Positions 7,950 through 16,777 of a DNA stretch of 64,000 nt are shown one piece after another. Made by a program: the position numbers and the translations under genes. The notes under the pieces were generated by a model. That model saw only the letters and a program-made list of their open reading frames with translations. It was not told the DNA's origin and searched no databases. This DNA is from Nitrospiraceae bacterium. Its GTDB lineage: Bacteria > Nitrospirota > Nitrospiria > Nitrospirales > Nitrospiraceae. The stretch's first letter is position 1. Every line of letters begins with the position of its first letter. The DNA lies in assembly GCA_035623075.1 (NCBI GenBank), contig DASPUC010000052.1:1-64000 (forward strand), given 5' to 3'.

Positions 7950-9962
7950 ATGCCGTTTCCACTCGCGTGGGGGGTTTGGTGCCTGTCGGTCCTGGGTTTG
8001 CTCCTTCCTGCCGGTACGGTTTTCGCCCAAGAGGTGGCTCTCGCCGACACGGATGAGGTTATCGAGACGCCGGAAGTCGTTGTAAGCGCAACCAAAACTG
8101 AGATTCCCGTCAAGCAAGTCACGAGTGCAGTAGAGGTGATTACCGGCGAGCAAATGCAACAACGAAAGATTAAGACCGTCGCCGAGGCTCTACGCTGGGC
8201 GCAGGGAATGGCCGTTTTTCAAAGTGGGGGACCTGGCACAGTTACCAGTGTGCAAATGCGCGGAGGCACGTCGACCCAAACCCTTGTGTTGATCGATGGC
8301 GCGATTGTGAACAATGGTGCGCTCGGCGGGTACGATTTTGCGAATTTGACGACCGACAATATCGACAAGATAGAAATTCTACGTGGGAACCAAAGCATGC
8401 TGTGGGGCGCGGATGCGATGGGCGGTGTGATCAACATCACGACGAAGCGTGGCGCTGGTACACCGAGCGTCGGTGCCTTCACAGAATACGGCTCATTTAA
8501 TACCATCCGTGAAGGGGCCAACATGAGCGGAAAGAAGGGGCTCGTCGACTTCGCTGGGTCGATCTCGAAGTGGGACACGGCTGGTTTCTCGGCGATTAAT
8601 TATCGGCGGGGGGCGTTCGAAGGGGATGGATATCACAACTGGCAAGGTTCGGTCAGGCTCGGGGTTGATCTCCCGAAAGACGGGCGATTGGAATTTAGTT
8701 TCCGCTGGCTTGATGGAACGGTGAGTTTTGATGGATTTTCGAACGCCGGCAATCCCGCCGATGTCTTCGGCGCCGGAAGCAAAGATCGACAGTACGTTTA
8801 CGCCGGTAATTACACACAGCCGATCACGAACTGGTGGTCACAAAAACTGACCATGGCGCGGGCAACCGATACGTTATCGTCTCATTCAGGTCCGACCGAG
8901 TTCGATTTGGTAACCGGCATCATAGAACCGGTCGCCGCCTTCAATATGTTTAACAGCATTTTGAGCACGACCAGTAACCGCATTGAATGGCAGCACAATG
9001 TTCAAGTCGCGAAACCTCTATTGCTGACGGCCGGATATCAATTTCGTGAACAAATGGGTACAAATACAAATCTGCTCGATTCCACGCAAAGCATTCCCAA
9101 CAAGATCATCAGCAGCAACGCAGGGTTTGCCGATGCTCAGCTGAATTTGTGGGATCGGGTGTTTGGAACGGCGGGCATTCGGCAGGATGAGTACAATGTG
9201 TTCGGGAGTGCTACGACCTATCGCGTAACGGGCGGCTATCTGCATCAGGAGACCGGTACGAAACTACGCGGAAGCTACGCGACAGGGTTTCGAGCGCCGA
9301 CGTTTAATGACTTATATTTCCCGGGTTTTGGAAATCCCAATCTGCAACCGGAGAAGAGTCAAGGGCTGGATGTCGCCGTCGATCAAAGCTTGCCCAATGA
9401 TCGAGGCACGTTGAGCCTGGGCTATTTCTGGACGAGGTATCGTGATCTAATTACAACAGTGTTTAATCCAGTTACGTGTAACGCTCCCGGTTCGTTCGGT
9501 TTCTGTGCTCAGAATGCGGGTCTTGCCAGAGCGCGGGGGGTCGAAGCCAGTGCCAAGGTAAAACTGTATCGTGATCAACCATGGATCAAGAGTTTAGACC
9601 TGCAGTTACAATACACCTATACAAGCACCAATAATCTGACAGGGGGCCAAGATACTCGCCTTGCGCAGTGGCCACTGAATAAATGGTCAACCATCCTTAG
9701 TTATCAACCGATCGAGCCCTTGCGAGTCAATCTGGAGGGCCGGTTCGTTGGCCAACGATATAACACTCAAGGGAATATTCAATCGCTCCCGTCCTTTTTA
9801 GTCTGGAATGTGTCTGCCACCTATGATGTGAACAAACGCATTCAAGTCTACACCCGCATCGACAATCTCTTTAATGAGAAATATGAGGAGGTTCTATTCT
9901 ATGGCACTCCGATCCGATCAGTTTTCGGGGGCATGAGAATGAATTTTGATATGCCGATTTAG
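7950..9962 (+). CDS. btuB: TonB-dependent outer-membrane receptor, BtuB type
   Basis: The protein has 670 residues: a signal peptide (cleaved near VFAQE), a TonB-box-like segment, a plug domain (about residues 45-160, with EVVVSATKTE, then VQMRGGTSTQTLVLIDG and GAGTPSVG), then a 22-strand barrel with the usual alternating aromatic strands. GFRAPTFNDLYFPGFGNPNLQPE is the hallmark loop of vitamin B12, haem and siderophore receptors. The riboswitch 45 bases upstream points to corrinoids as substrate. A good ribosome site (AGGGAGG) precedes the ATG. It brings corrinoid to the periplasm for BtuF, so the outer- and inner-membrane steps are encoded together but under separate switches. Confidence 0.92.
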   Translation: MPFPLAWGVWCLSVLGLLLPAGTVFAQEVALADTDEVIETPEVVVSATKTEIPVKQVTSAVEVITGEQMQQRKIKTVAEALRWAQGMAVFQSGGPGTVTSVQMRGGTSTQTLVLIDGAIVNNGALGGYDFANLTTDNIDKIEILRGNQSMLWGADAMGGVINITTKRGAGTPSVGAFTEYGSFNTIREGANMSGKKGLVDFAGSISKWDTAGFSAINYRRGAFEGDGYHNWQGSVRLGVDLPKDGRLEFSFRWLDGTVSFDGFSNAGNPADVFGAGSKDRQYVYAGNYTQPITNWWSQKLTMARATDTLSSHSGPTEFDLVTGIIEPVAAFNMFNSILSTTSNRIEWQHNVQVAKPLLLTAGYQFREQMGTNTNLLDSTQSIPNKIISSNAGFADAQLNLWDRVFGTAGIRQDEYNVFGSATTYRVTGGYLHQETGTKLRGSYATGFRAPTFNDLYFPGFGNPNLQPEKSQGLDVAVDQSLPNDRGTLSLGYFWTRYRDLITTVFNPVTCNAPGSFGFCAQNAGLARARGVEASAKVKLYRDQPWIKSLDLQLQYTYTSTNNLTGGQDTRLAQWPLNKWSTILSYQPIEPLRVNLEGRFVGQRYNTQGNIQSLPSFLVWNVSATYDVNKRIQVYTRIDNLFNEKYEEVLFYGTPIRSVFGGMRMNFDMPI

Positions 9963-10015
9963 AAACGAACACAAAACCCTTTGATTCAGGAAGAAACGAG
10001 ATCGAAGGAAACGTT

Positions 10016-10222
10016 GTGAAAGGCCCTATTCAAAAGATCTGTGAACGGTGCCGACGAGCATTTGAGTGCGGGCAATATGAGTGTTGGTGCGGGACAATCG
10101 GCATCACGGAACAGCAGATGGATTGGATTTCGGCTCGATTCGGAGACTGTCTTTGTCCTGACTGTTTGGGCCTGGTGCTTCGAGGAGAGGCAGGATCGTT
10201 CGAGTCATCGTCGATTCCTTGA
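10016..10222 (+). CDS. Small cysteine-rich CWC-family protein
   Basis: The protein has 68 residues with a GTG start and an AAGGAAACG element upstream. Eight Cys residues in CxxC-like arrangements (CERC, CGQYECWCG, CLCPDCL) match the cysteine-rich CWC family, presumed metal-binding with no known activity. It sits inside the cobalamin operon, 54 bp after btuB and 14 bp before the adenosyltransferase, so it may serve corrinoid reduction, metal handling or a chaperone role. The function is inferred from position only. Confidence 0.75.
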   Translation: MKGPIQKICERCRRAFECGQYECWCGTIGITEQQMDWISARFGDCLCPDCLGLVLRGEAGSFESSSIP

Positions 10223-10235
10223 GGAGGGTGTAGGG

Positions 10236-10832
10236 ATGCGGATTACAAAGGTCTATACCAGAACGGGAGATGGCGGGAAAACCCGTCTCGCCGGAGGCCA
10301 ACAGGTATGGAAGGACAGTTTACGCGTCGAAGCCTACGGCACGATCGATGAAGTCAATGCTTCAATTGGCCTGGTGCGGGTGATCAATGCCGAAATGATG
10401 ACGAGATGCGTGCAGGCTCGGCAGCTTGAAGAAGAGTTGCGATGGGTCCAAAACAAGCTCTTTGACGTTGGGAGCATTCTTGCGACTACGCCAGGACAGA
10501 TTTTTAAAAATATGCCGCAGGTGACTGCAAAAGACGTCACACGATTAGAAAAGCTGATTGATCGGTGCCAGGAAGATTTGGAACCCCTGAAGGAGTTTAT
10601 CCTGCCAGGCGGAGGAAAAGTGTCCGGCTTTCTTCACTACGCACGGACGGTTTGCCGAAGAGCAGAGCGACTGTGCGTGCGACTTTCGCGTGAAGAGTCC
10701 GTGGATGCGACGATTGTCAAGTTCGTGAACCGACTTAGCGATTGCCTTTTCGTGTTGGCGCGGTGGGTCGCCAAGACTCAGCAGGAGCCCGAGTTCTTGT
10801 GGGAGCGGGATGTCCATTACACGGGCGCCTAA
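10236..10832 (+). CDS. ATP:cob(I)alamin adenosyltransferase, PduO type
   Basis: The protein has 198 residues and transfers the adenosyl group of ATP to cob(I)alamin. It begins MRITKVYTRTGDGGKTRL, the ATP-binding glycine-rich start of the PduO family, and continues with RVEAYGTIDEVNAS, the trimer-interface helix with CRRAER, and VKFVNRLSDCLFVLAR. I chose ATG 10236 because a strong GAGGAGGG site lies 8-14 bases upstream and it matches the family's start exactly. It overlaps the next gene by 23 bases. It is not the CobA/BtuR type, although it does the same job. Confidence 0.92.
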   Translation: MRITKVYTRTGDGGKTRLAGGQQVWKDSLRVEAYGTIDEVNASIGLVRVINAEMMTRCVQARQLEEELRWVQNKLFDVGSILATTPGQIFKNMPQVTAKDVTRLEKLIDRCQEDLEPLKEFILPGGGKVSGFLHYARTVCRRAERLCVRLSREESVDATIVKFVNRLSDCLFVLARWVAKTQQEPEFLWERDVHYTGA

Positions 10833-11370
10833 CAGGATCAACCGTCGGAGGTTTGCAGGAAGGCTTGTCTTCGTGCTCGGCGGATCGTCATCGGGCAAGA
10901 GCGAGGCTGCGATTCGATTGGCTGGGCGAAAGAGACCGAGGGCGTTTGTTGCGACGGGGCAGGAACTGGATGGGGAAATGGCAGCGCGGATCGCGCATCA
11001 TCGAGCGACACGTTCGCCGGACTGGACTACTGCTGAGGTGCCGGTCGAACTCGCAGGGTGGTTCAAGCGACAAGGAAACACCTATCGGACCATTGTCGTG
11101 GATTGCGTCACGCTCTGGTTGAGCAATCTCCATGGGCGAAAGGACAATCATGTAGCCATTACAAAACGAGTCACGGAATTGCTGCGAGCAATCAGGACCA
11201 TTTCGGCCAGAGTTGTTATCGTCAGCAACGAACTGGGCCTGGGGCTTGTGCCGGTTGAGCGATCAATGCGTGCCTTTCGTGATCTCGCTGGGCGTGTGAA
11301 TCAACAGATCGCGACAGAAGCAGATGAAGTGCATCTGGTTGTCAGTGGGATACCGCTTCAATTGAAATGA
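10810..11370 (+). CDS. cobU: Adenosylcobinamide kinase / adenosylcobinamide-phosphate guanylyltransferase
   Basis: The protein has 186 residues and activates cobinamide by phosphorylation and then GMP transfer, giving GDP-cobinamide for lower-ligand attachment. The P-loop GGSSSGKS is at about residues 24-31, followed by the family blocks AFVATGQELD, HRATRSPDW (with the guanylylated His), VDCVTLWLSNL and VSNELGLGLVP. It starts inside the 3' end of the adenosyltransferase gene, so translation is coupled. Length and motifs are typical. Confidence 0.93.
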   Translation: MSITRAPNRINRRRFAGRLVFVLGGSSSGKSEAAIRLAGRKRPRAFVATGQELDGEMAARIAHHRATRSPDWTTAEVPVELAGWFKRQGNTYRTIVVDCVTLWLSNLHGRKDNHVAITKRVTELLRAIRTISARVVIVSNELGLGLVPVERSMRAFRDLAGRVNQQIATEADEVHLVVSGIPLQLK

Positions 11371-11385
11371 AAGGCAAGGTGTGCA

Positions 11386-12438
11386 ATGTCGTTGTGTGAA
11401 ACCCTCGGTCGGATTCAACCACCCAATCGCCGCTTGCTAGAACAGGCGCAGTCGCGCCTGGATCGTTTAACGAAGCCGCTGGGTAGCTTGGGACGACTGG
11501 AAGAATTGGCGGCTCAGTATGTCAGGATCAGCGGGGAGTTGAAGCCTTCTGTGCCACGGGGAATGGCGGTGACATTTGCGGCCGATCATGGGGTGACGAT
11601 TGAAGGAGTCAGTGCCTACCCACGAGAGGTAACGGCACAGATGGTGTTAAACTTTCTCCGCGGTGGGGCTGGTGTCAATGTGTTGGCGCGCCACGCAGGC
11701 ATCGCTGTACGAGTGGTGGACATCGGTGTGGCGTATGAGTTTGGACAGGTCCCCGAACTTATACAGAAGAAAATCATGTGGGGAACCAAGAATCTTCTGC
11801 TGGAACCGGCAATGAGTCGTGAACAGGCGGAACAGGCCGTAACGGTGGGCATGGAAATGGCGACGATCGCTTCGCAGGAAGGGATTGGACTGATTGGGAC
11901 AGGCGACATGGGAATCGGCAACACGACCCCCAGTGCCGCGATTACTTCTGCGATGACAGGGTTACCGGTGGATGCAGTGACGGGGCGGGGAACCGGTATC
12001 GACGATGCCGGGCATGCTCGAAAGGTTTCTGTAATTCAGCGAGCGCTAGATCTTCACCGTCCGGATCGGGCTGATGCACTGGATGTGTTGAGGAAAGTCG
12101 GTGGCCTGGAAATCGGCGGTCTCGCCGGATTGATCCTCGGGGCGGCGGCGGCACGGATTCCAATCGTGTTGGATGGCTTTATCGCTGGCGCCGCGGCGTT
12201 GATTGCGGTGGGATTGCAGCCACTGTGCCGAGATTACCTGATCGCGTCGCATCGGTCCGTGGAGCGTGGCCATCAGGCAATCTTGGATCATCTGCACTTA
12301 AAGCCTCTGCTGGATCTTGGCCTTCGCCTTGGTGAGGGAACCGGAGCCTGTCTCGGGATGAGCCTTGTGAGTGCCGCCATCAAGATCTATATGGAAATGG
12401 CCACTTTCGGCGAGGCAGGTGTCTCAGAAAAAGGTTGA
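11386..12438 (+). CDS. cobT: Nicotinate-nucleotide--dimethylbenzimidazole phosphoribosyltransferase
   Basis: The protein has 350 residues. It makes alpha-ribazole phosphate from a benzimidazole base and nicotinate mononucleotide. The characteristic blocks are DRLTKPLGSLGRLEELA, TFAADHGVTIEGVSAYP, GTGDMGIGNTTPSAAI and, near the end, LRLGEGTGACLGM with the catalytic Glu. It begins 15 bp after cobU, and its stop overlaps the start region of cobS. It provides the lower ligand used by CobS, so the operon can remodel imported corrinoids. The base preference cannot be read from sequence. Confidence 0.95.
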   Translation: MSLCETLGRIQPPNRRLLEQAQSRLDRLTKPLGSLGRLEELAAQYVRISGELKPSVPRGMAVTFAADHGVTIEGVSAYPREVTAQMVLNFLRGGAGVNVLARHAGIAVRVVDIGVAYEFGQVPELIQKKIMWGTKNLLLEPAMSREQAEQAVTVGMEMATIASQEGIGLIGTGDMGIGNTTPSAAITSAMTGLPVDAVTGRGTGIDDAGHARKVSVIQRALDLHRPDRADALDVLRKVGGLEIGGLAGLILGAAAARIPIVLDGFIAGAAALIAVGLQPLCRDYLIASHRSVERGHQAILDHLHLKPLLDLGLRLGEGTGACLGMSLVSAAIKIYMEMATFGEAGVSEKG

Positions 12439-12443
12439 GCGTC

Positions 12444-13208
12444 ATGATCACGATTGCCAGACCGTTTGTCTTTGCATGGCATTTTCTTACTGCCATCCCC
12501 TTGAGTCGTGCACTTCATGAACCGACGACGCAGGAACTCGCAATGTCGATGGCCTGGTACTCTACCGTCGGTCTCCTGATCGGCGGCGTGTTGGTCACAG
12601 CCGATTTTGTGATGGCGTCGCTGCTAGCGTCCGAGGTAGTCAATGCCCTCTTGATTGTGCTGCTGGTTCTGTTGACACGCGGGCTCCACCAAGATGGTTT
12701 GGCAGATACATTAAATGGATTGGCTGGTGGCCGAACACAGGCCGAGCGGTTATCGATCATGCGTGATCCACGGATTGGGGCCATCGGTGCCACCGGCCTC
12801 TTCGCGTCATTAATTCTTCGATATGCCGGACTCATCGCGCTGCCGGATGAATTCAGGTTCCCCGCCCTTCTCTGCATGCCGGCTGTTGGGCGTTGGGCGA
12901 TGGTCGTAACGGCTTGGTCGTCTCCTTACGCGAGAACAGAGGGGGGGCTCGCTGCGCCTTTTCTCACGCACCTGTCCTGGCCACACATAGGAGTGTCGAC
13001 TTGTATCCTTGCCCTAGCCCTTGGTCTTGGATTTGGTCTGAAGAGTACATTGATGATGTTCATGATCGGACTTGGTGTGGTACTCGTGGCGCGGGCTGGA
13101 TGCCGTGTTTGGTTTGGTGGGATTACCGGAGACACACTTGGTGCGACGAATGAACTGATGGAAATCCTCTTTCTTCTGGCTCTTCCGTTACTTGTGTTGC
13201 TGCCATGA
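12444..13208 (+). CDS. cobS: Adenosylcobalamin-5'-phosphate synthase
   Basis: The protein has about 254 residues and is an integral membrane enzyme that joins GDP-cobinamide to alpha-ribazole phosphate. The start FAWHFLTAIPLSR and the motif HQDGLADTLNGLAGG define the family. The third acidic residue of the usual DGxxDxxD pattern is Asn here, worth noting although the first two Asp are intact. About six hydrophobic helices follow. ATG 12444 is preferred over TTG 12435; both lie at the end of cobT, so translation is coupled. The stop overlaps the cbiB start by four bases. Confidence 0.92.
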   Translation: MITIARPFVFAWHFLTAIPLSRALHEPTTQELAMSMAWYSTVGLLIGGVLVTADFVMASLLASEVVNALLIVLLVLLTRGLHQDGLADTLNGLAGGRTQAERLSIMRDPRIGAIGATGLFASLILRYAGLIALPDEFRFPALLCMPAVGRWAMVVTAWSSPYARTEGGLAAPFLTHLSWPHIGVSTCILALALGLGFGLKSTLMMFMIGLGVVLVARAGCRVWFGGITGDTLGATNELMEILFLLALPLLVLLP

Positions 13209-14161
13209 CAGGAAGCGATCTTCTGTTAGCTGCCGGTTTAGACATTGGATTGGGCGATCCTCGCTGGCTTCCCCACCCAGTCCGCGGCATGGGCCGTGTG
13301 ATCTCGTGGTGCGATAAATACGTCAGGTCCTTGTGCCATGGCACTTGCACTCTCCGTTTGGCCGGCATCAGCCTCGCCGTCGGTCTACCGATTTTGGTTT
13401 ACGCCCTCGGAGCAGTTGTGATCGAACAGGCTGGGGCCCTTTCCACATGGCTTGGGAATCTCGTCACGGTTGGGTTGGCGTTCACGACGTTAGCGGGGCG
13501 AGATCTGTTGGAGCATGTGCGCACTGTCAATCAGGCACTACTTGGCAAGAACCTGGCGGGGGCGCGCGATGCTGTGTCTATGATTGTGGGAAGGGACACC
13601 GAACAGTTGTCGGAGTCTGAGGTTGTCCGTGCGACGGTCGAAACGATTGCGGAGAGCACCTCCGACGGAGTCATTGCTCCGCTTATCTACCTGACGGTTG
13701 GAGGAGCACCGCTTGCTTTGGCATATAAGGCTATCAATACACTCGACTCTATGGTTGGGCATCGCGACGCACAGTATGTAGATTTTGGTTGGGCTTCGGC
13801 CAGACTTGACGACCTCGCGAACTGGATTCCTGCACGTGTGACTGCCGGTCTGATCGTACTTGCCGCAGGGCTGGTGACAGGGCGGTGGACTCGGACCAAG
13901 ACGAGTTGGCGGATTTTGTGTCGTGATGGTCATAAGCATGCGAGTCCGAACAGCGGAAGGCCTGAAGCGGCGATGGCAGGCGCGCTGGGCCTGCAACTGG
14001 GTGGGATCAATTTCTACGACGGTCTTCCTCTTGAGCATCCGACGATAGGTGAAGGATTCAGAGTGGCGATGCCGCACGATATCGATCTTGCCGTCCGTAT
14101 CATGGTGGCGACAAGTGGACTCGGGTTATTCCTGGCCGTCATGTCTTTGTGGGTCGCATGA
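13205..14161 (+). CDS. cbiB: Adenosylcobinamide-phosphate synthase
   Basis: The protein has 318 residues and is a membrane enzyme that attaches aminopropanol phosphate (or ethanolamine phosphate) to cobyric acid. The opening LDIGLGDPRWLPHPVRGMG is the family signature, followed by helices and the cytosolic loop RATVETIAESTSDGVIAPL and YKAINTLDSMVGH. It overlaps cobS by four bases and the next gene by a few bases. Its presence with CbiZ means cobinamide can be cut back to cobyric acid and rebuilt. Confidence 0.93.
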   Translation: MTGSDLLLAAGLDIGLGDPRWLPHPVRGMGRVISWCDKYVRSLCHGTCTLRLAGISLAVGLPILVYALGAVVIEQAGALSTWLGNLVTVGLAFTTLAGRDLLEHVRTVNQALLGKNLAGARDAVSMIVGRDTEQLSESEVVRATVETIAESTSDGVIAPLIYLTVGGAPLALAYKAINTLDSMVGHRDAQYVDFGWASARLDDLANWIPARVTAGLIVLAAGLVTGRWTRTKTSWRILCRDGHKHASPNSGRPEAAMAGALGLQLGGINFYDGLPLEHPTIGEGFRVAMPHDIDLAVRIMVATSGLGLFLAVMSLWVA

Positions 14162-15264
14162 AGGCGAACGGTCATGGGGGAGATGTGTATGCGGCATCGC
14201 GTGAGCTGCATCGTGGTCTTAACCGTCTGATCGATTTTAGCGCCAGCATCAATCCGCTCGGGCCATCGCCCGCTGCATGGCGCGCAATCACCAAGTCTCC
14301 GCACCTGCTTCAACACTATCCTGATCCCACATGTTGGGCACTTCGCAATGTTCTTGCGTCTCGATGGCGACGACCTCCGGATCACATCGTTGTCGGCAAT
14401 GGCTCGAGCGAGTTGATCTATGCGCTCCCGCAGGCGCTCGATCTTCATCATCTCCTCGTCATTGGTCCGACCTTTTCCGAGTATGCCAACGCCATGACAC
14501 GCTGTGGTGGACGAGTTACGATGATCCTAGCCGAACGGCAACAGAACTATTCTCCGCCTTTGGCTGAGGCGCTACGGCTGCTGAAGGGCGTTGGTAGCAA
14601 TAGCCCAAGACGTGAAAGAATCGATGGGGTCATCCTCTGCAATCCCAACAGTCCGACCGGGCAAGGCTGTGAAGCCGATGCTGTTATGCGAGTGGTTAGT
14701 GCCGCCGAGCGGCATCGACTATGGATGATCGTGGACGAAACCTTTGCCGAGTTTTATGAGAGTGGATCGATCCTCTTACGTGCGGCTGCGTCGAGACGCG
14801 TGATCGTCTTACGGAGTTTGACGAAGTTCTATGGACTGCCTGGGCTGCGAGTGGGGTACGCGGTAACACACGATCATGTCTCTCGTCAACTACGCCAGCA
14901 ACTCCCACCATGGTCCGTCAATGCGGTCGCGCAAATTGCGGCTGTGGCGGCATTACAGGACGACGGCCATGCTCGAAATACCCTGTCGTTTGTGACAAAG
15001 GAACGGTCGCGATTCACGAGGTTACTCGCAGAATTGCCAGGGTGCGTGGTGTACCCTTCGGTCGCAAATTTCATTTTTATGGAACTACCCGTCGGATGTC
15101 ATGCAAAGAAAGTCGCCGCTATGCTCCGAAAAGATGGTCTCTTGATTCGTGATTGTTCTCGCATATCGGGTCTCCATCCTCGTTCCATCCGAGTAGCCGT
15201 GACATCAATGCAGCAGAACGATCGCTTGGTGAAGGCACTCTCACGAGTGCTTATGCATCAGTAA
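14158..15264 (+). CDS. cobD: PLP-dependent threonine-phosphate decarboxylase / aminotransferase-like protein (CobD type)
   Basis: The protein has 368 residues in the class I/II aminotransferase fold, closest to the L-threonine-O-3-phosphate decarboxylase CobD that makes aminopropanol phosphate for CbiB, rather than to HisC. It shows DFSASINPLGPSP near the N-terminus, CNPNSPTG, the VDETFAEF block and the PLP-Lys in LRSLTKFYGLPGLRVGYA. ATG 14158 was chosen over GTG 14149 and overlaps cbiB by four bases (ATGA). HisC-like activity cannot be fully excluded by sequence, but the operon position next to cbiB decides the call. Confidence 0.88.
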   Translation: MKANGHGGDVYAASRELHRGLNRLIDFSASINPLGPSPAAWRAITKSPHLLQHYPDPTCWALRNVLASRWRRPPDHIVVGNGSSELIYALPQALDLHHLLVIGPTFSEYANAMTRCGGRVTMILAERQQNYSPPLAEALRLLKGVGSNSPRRERIDGVILCNPNSPTGQGCEADAVMRVVSAAERHRLWMIVDETFAEFYESGSILLRAAASRRVIVLRSLTKFYGLPGLRVGYAVTHDHVSRQLRQQLPPWSVNAVAQIAAVAALQDDGHARNTLSFVTKERSRFTRLLAELPGCVVYPSVANFIFMELPVGCHAKKVAAMLRKDGLLIRDCSRISGLHPRSIRVAVTSMQQNDRLVKALSRVLMHQ

Positions 15265-15267
15265 GAG

Positions 15268-16104
15268 ATGAGAACGGAGAATTCACTGAAACTACGTACG
15301 AACTTCCGAGTGACGAAGAACACACTCGTCATTGATCTTCACCGTTCCGTAAAAGTACTCTCATCTGCTCCGAAAGGCGGAGGACTTCGATCTGCCCGCT
15401 ACATTTTGAATCATCAGGTTAAGGCACGTGCTGGTTCGGACTCTGGGAGAGCCACAGCCGCGAAAGGACGGCACCCCGAATGTGGTGATCCTGCGCGGTA
15501 TCTTCGCCGACAGGCGACTATCGTGGGGGTCGACGATAATTGTGTTGCTCTCATGACCGCCGTACCCATGAACCAACTCGTGGTTCATCATGAGGAATCT
15601 CACGGGGTCTGGGTCGAGTGTTTCGCAACGGTCGGAATTACGAATGCGGTTCGCGCCGGAGAGTGGCCAGTCGTTGAATCTGATCCAAAGAGGGGGACTG
15701 ATCTCGGGACGATTAATCTCATTCTCGTAACGAACGCTGCCCTTTCCACCGCGGCCATGGTTGGAGCGGTGCAGGTGGCGACGGAAAGCAAGGCCGGAAT
15801 TTTACGCGACCATGCCATTCCGAGTTGGACAGGTGTGCCCGGGGCAACGGGAACTGGGACAGACGCGGTAGTCGTTGCCTGTGAGCTTCGAGGAAAGGGA
15901 GCCCGAGTGTCCTACAGCGGAACACATACCAGTATCGGCGCTATGATTGGTCGGGTTGTGGCCGCGTGCGTGACGCAAGGTTTAGCTCGTGCAGACCACT
16001 GGTTTGCACGAGCTGCTAGACACGCACGGTCCGCTTCAACAGAGAAATCGGGCGACACGCGCTCACAAACCAACGACAATATCGATTTCCAAGACTGGCT
16101 CTAA
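15268..16104 (+). CDS. cbiZ: Adenosylcobinamide amidohydrolase
   Basis: The protein has 278 residues of the CbiZ family, which hydrolyses the aminopropanol side chain of adenosylcobinamide or of pseudocobalamin to give adenosylcobyric acid for salvage. Family blocks seen are LSSAPKGGGL near residue 32, ECFATVGITNAVRAGE, NLILVTNAALSTAAMVGAVQ, and SWTGVPGATGTGTDAVVVAC. It is the last gene of the operon, three bases after the CobD-like gene. The final 25 residues look disordered. CbiZ near BtuFCD is a known salvage arrangement. Confidence 0.9.
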   Translation: MRTENSLKLRTNFRVTKNTLVIDLHRSVKVLSSAPKGGGLRSARYILNHQVKARAGSDSGRATAAKGRHPECGDPARYLRRQATIVGVDDNCVALMTAVPMNQLVVHHEESHGVWVECFATVGITNAVRAGEWPVVESDPKRGTDLGTINLILVTNAALSTAAMVGAVQVATESKAGILRDHAIPSWTGVPGATGTGTDAVVVACELRGKGARVSYSGTHTSIGAMIGRVVAACVTQGLARADHWFARAARHARSASTEKSGDTRSQTNDNIDFQDWL

Positions 16105-16777
16105 CATCGACAGGAGTGCTATGGCTCATGGGTTTGGGCCGTTGTTGATTTCTACAAGGTAAAAGTAGGCATGATGCCGGTCAAAGGTATGACGGGCTCG
16201 ACCCCTATGTTGGCCGCATTCACACCCACCTGAATATAGCGCCGTCTCTGAAAGATCTTCCGCGTCACTTTCTCTCACCCTATAAGATCCCCATGTCCTA
16301 CCTCGAATCAATCACGAAAACTCGTGCAACTCGTGTGTGTGCTGGGTTTCCTGTGGAAATAGGCTTCTGTTGTCGCCAACGGCATGAAGTCCAAAATTCG
16401 GCTGAATCGCACATCTGTGCACAAATGGGAAGGTGATGGTCAGAGTTATGACAGTTAGCAGCGTTTCCGACAGTTGTTGTTGATTTGACAGCATTTGTGT
16501 ATGGCTACCGGGCGAATGCTAAAACCTTCTTGTGGGCAGTACGTAGAGTCGGCACGTAAGTTGCTGGACTTGTGCGCGGAACATAGGGCGCGATGTGCGC
16601 CGCTGCGGAGATCGTCCGTGCGCTGCGAGGGTCGCGAGGTGGGAAGGGTTCGAGAAGGAGAGGACTGCAGATTCTGTTGATTCACTTGCCAATAGAGAAT
16701 GAAACGCTACACTCAGGTTTACGCAACAATGTCGTGAGTTGCATCGCGGCTGTTGATCCGACGAAGGAGGAAGGGTT
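16105..16777. other. Non-coding stretch between the cobalamin and chemosensory loci
   Basis: This stretch of about 670 bp holds no convincing gene; the few short open frames lack a ribosome site or coding character. A TTGACA hexamer occurs at 16485-16490, but no good -10 follows it. The block may contain the end of the cobalamin transcript and the promoter of the haem-protein gene. A clear terminator was not found. Confidence 0.5.

Noticed and set aside
16105-16777. Possible small RNA in the long gap before the haem-protein gene
   Set aside because: No promoter and terminator pair and no conserved structure could be found by eye.
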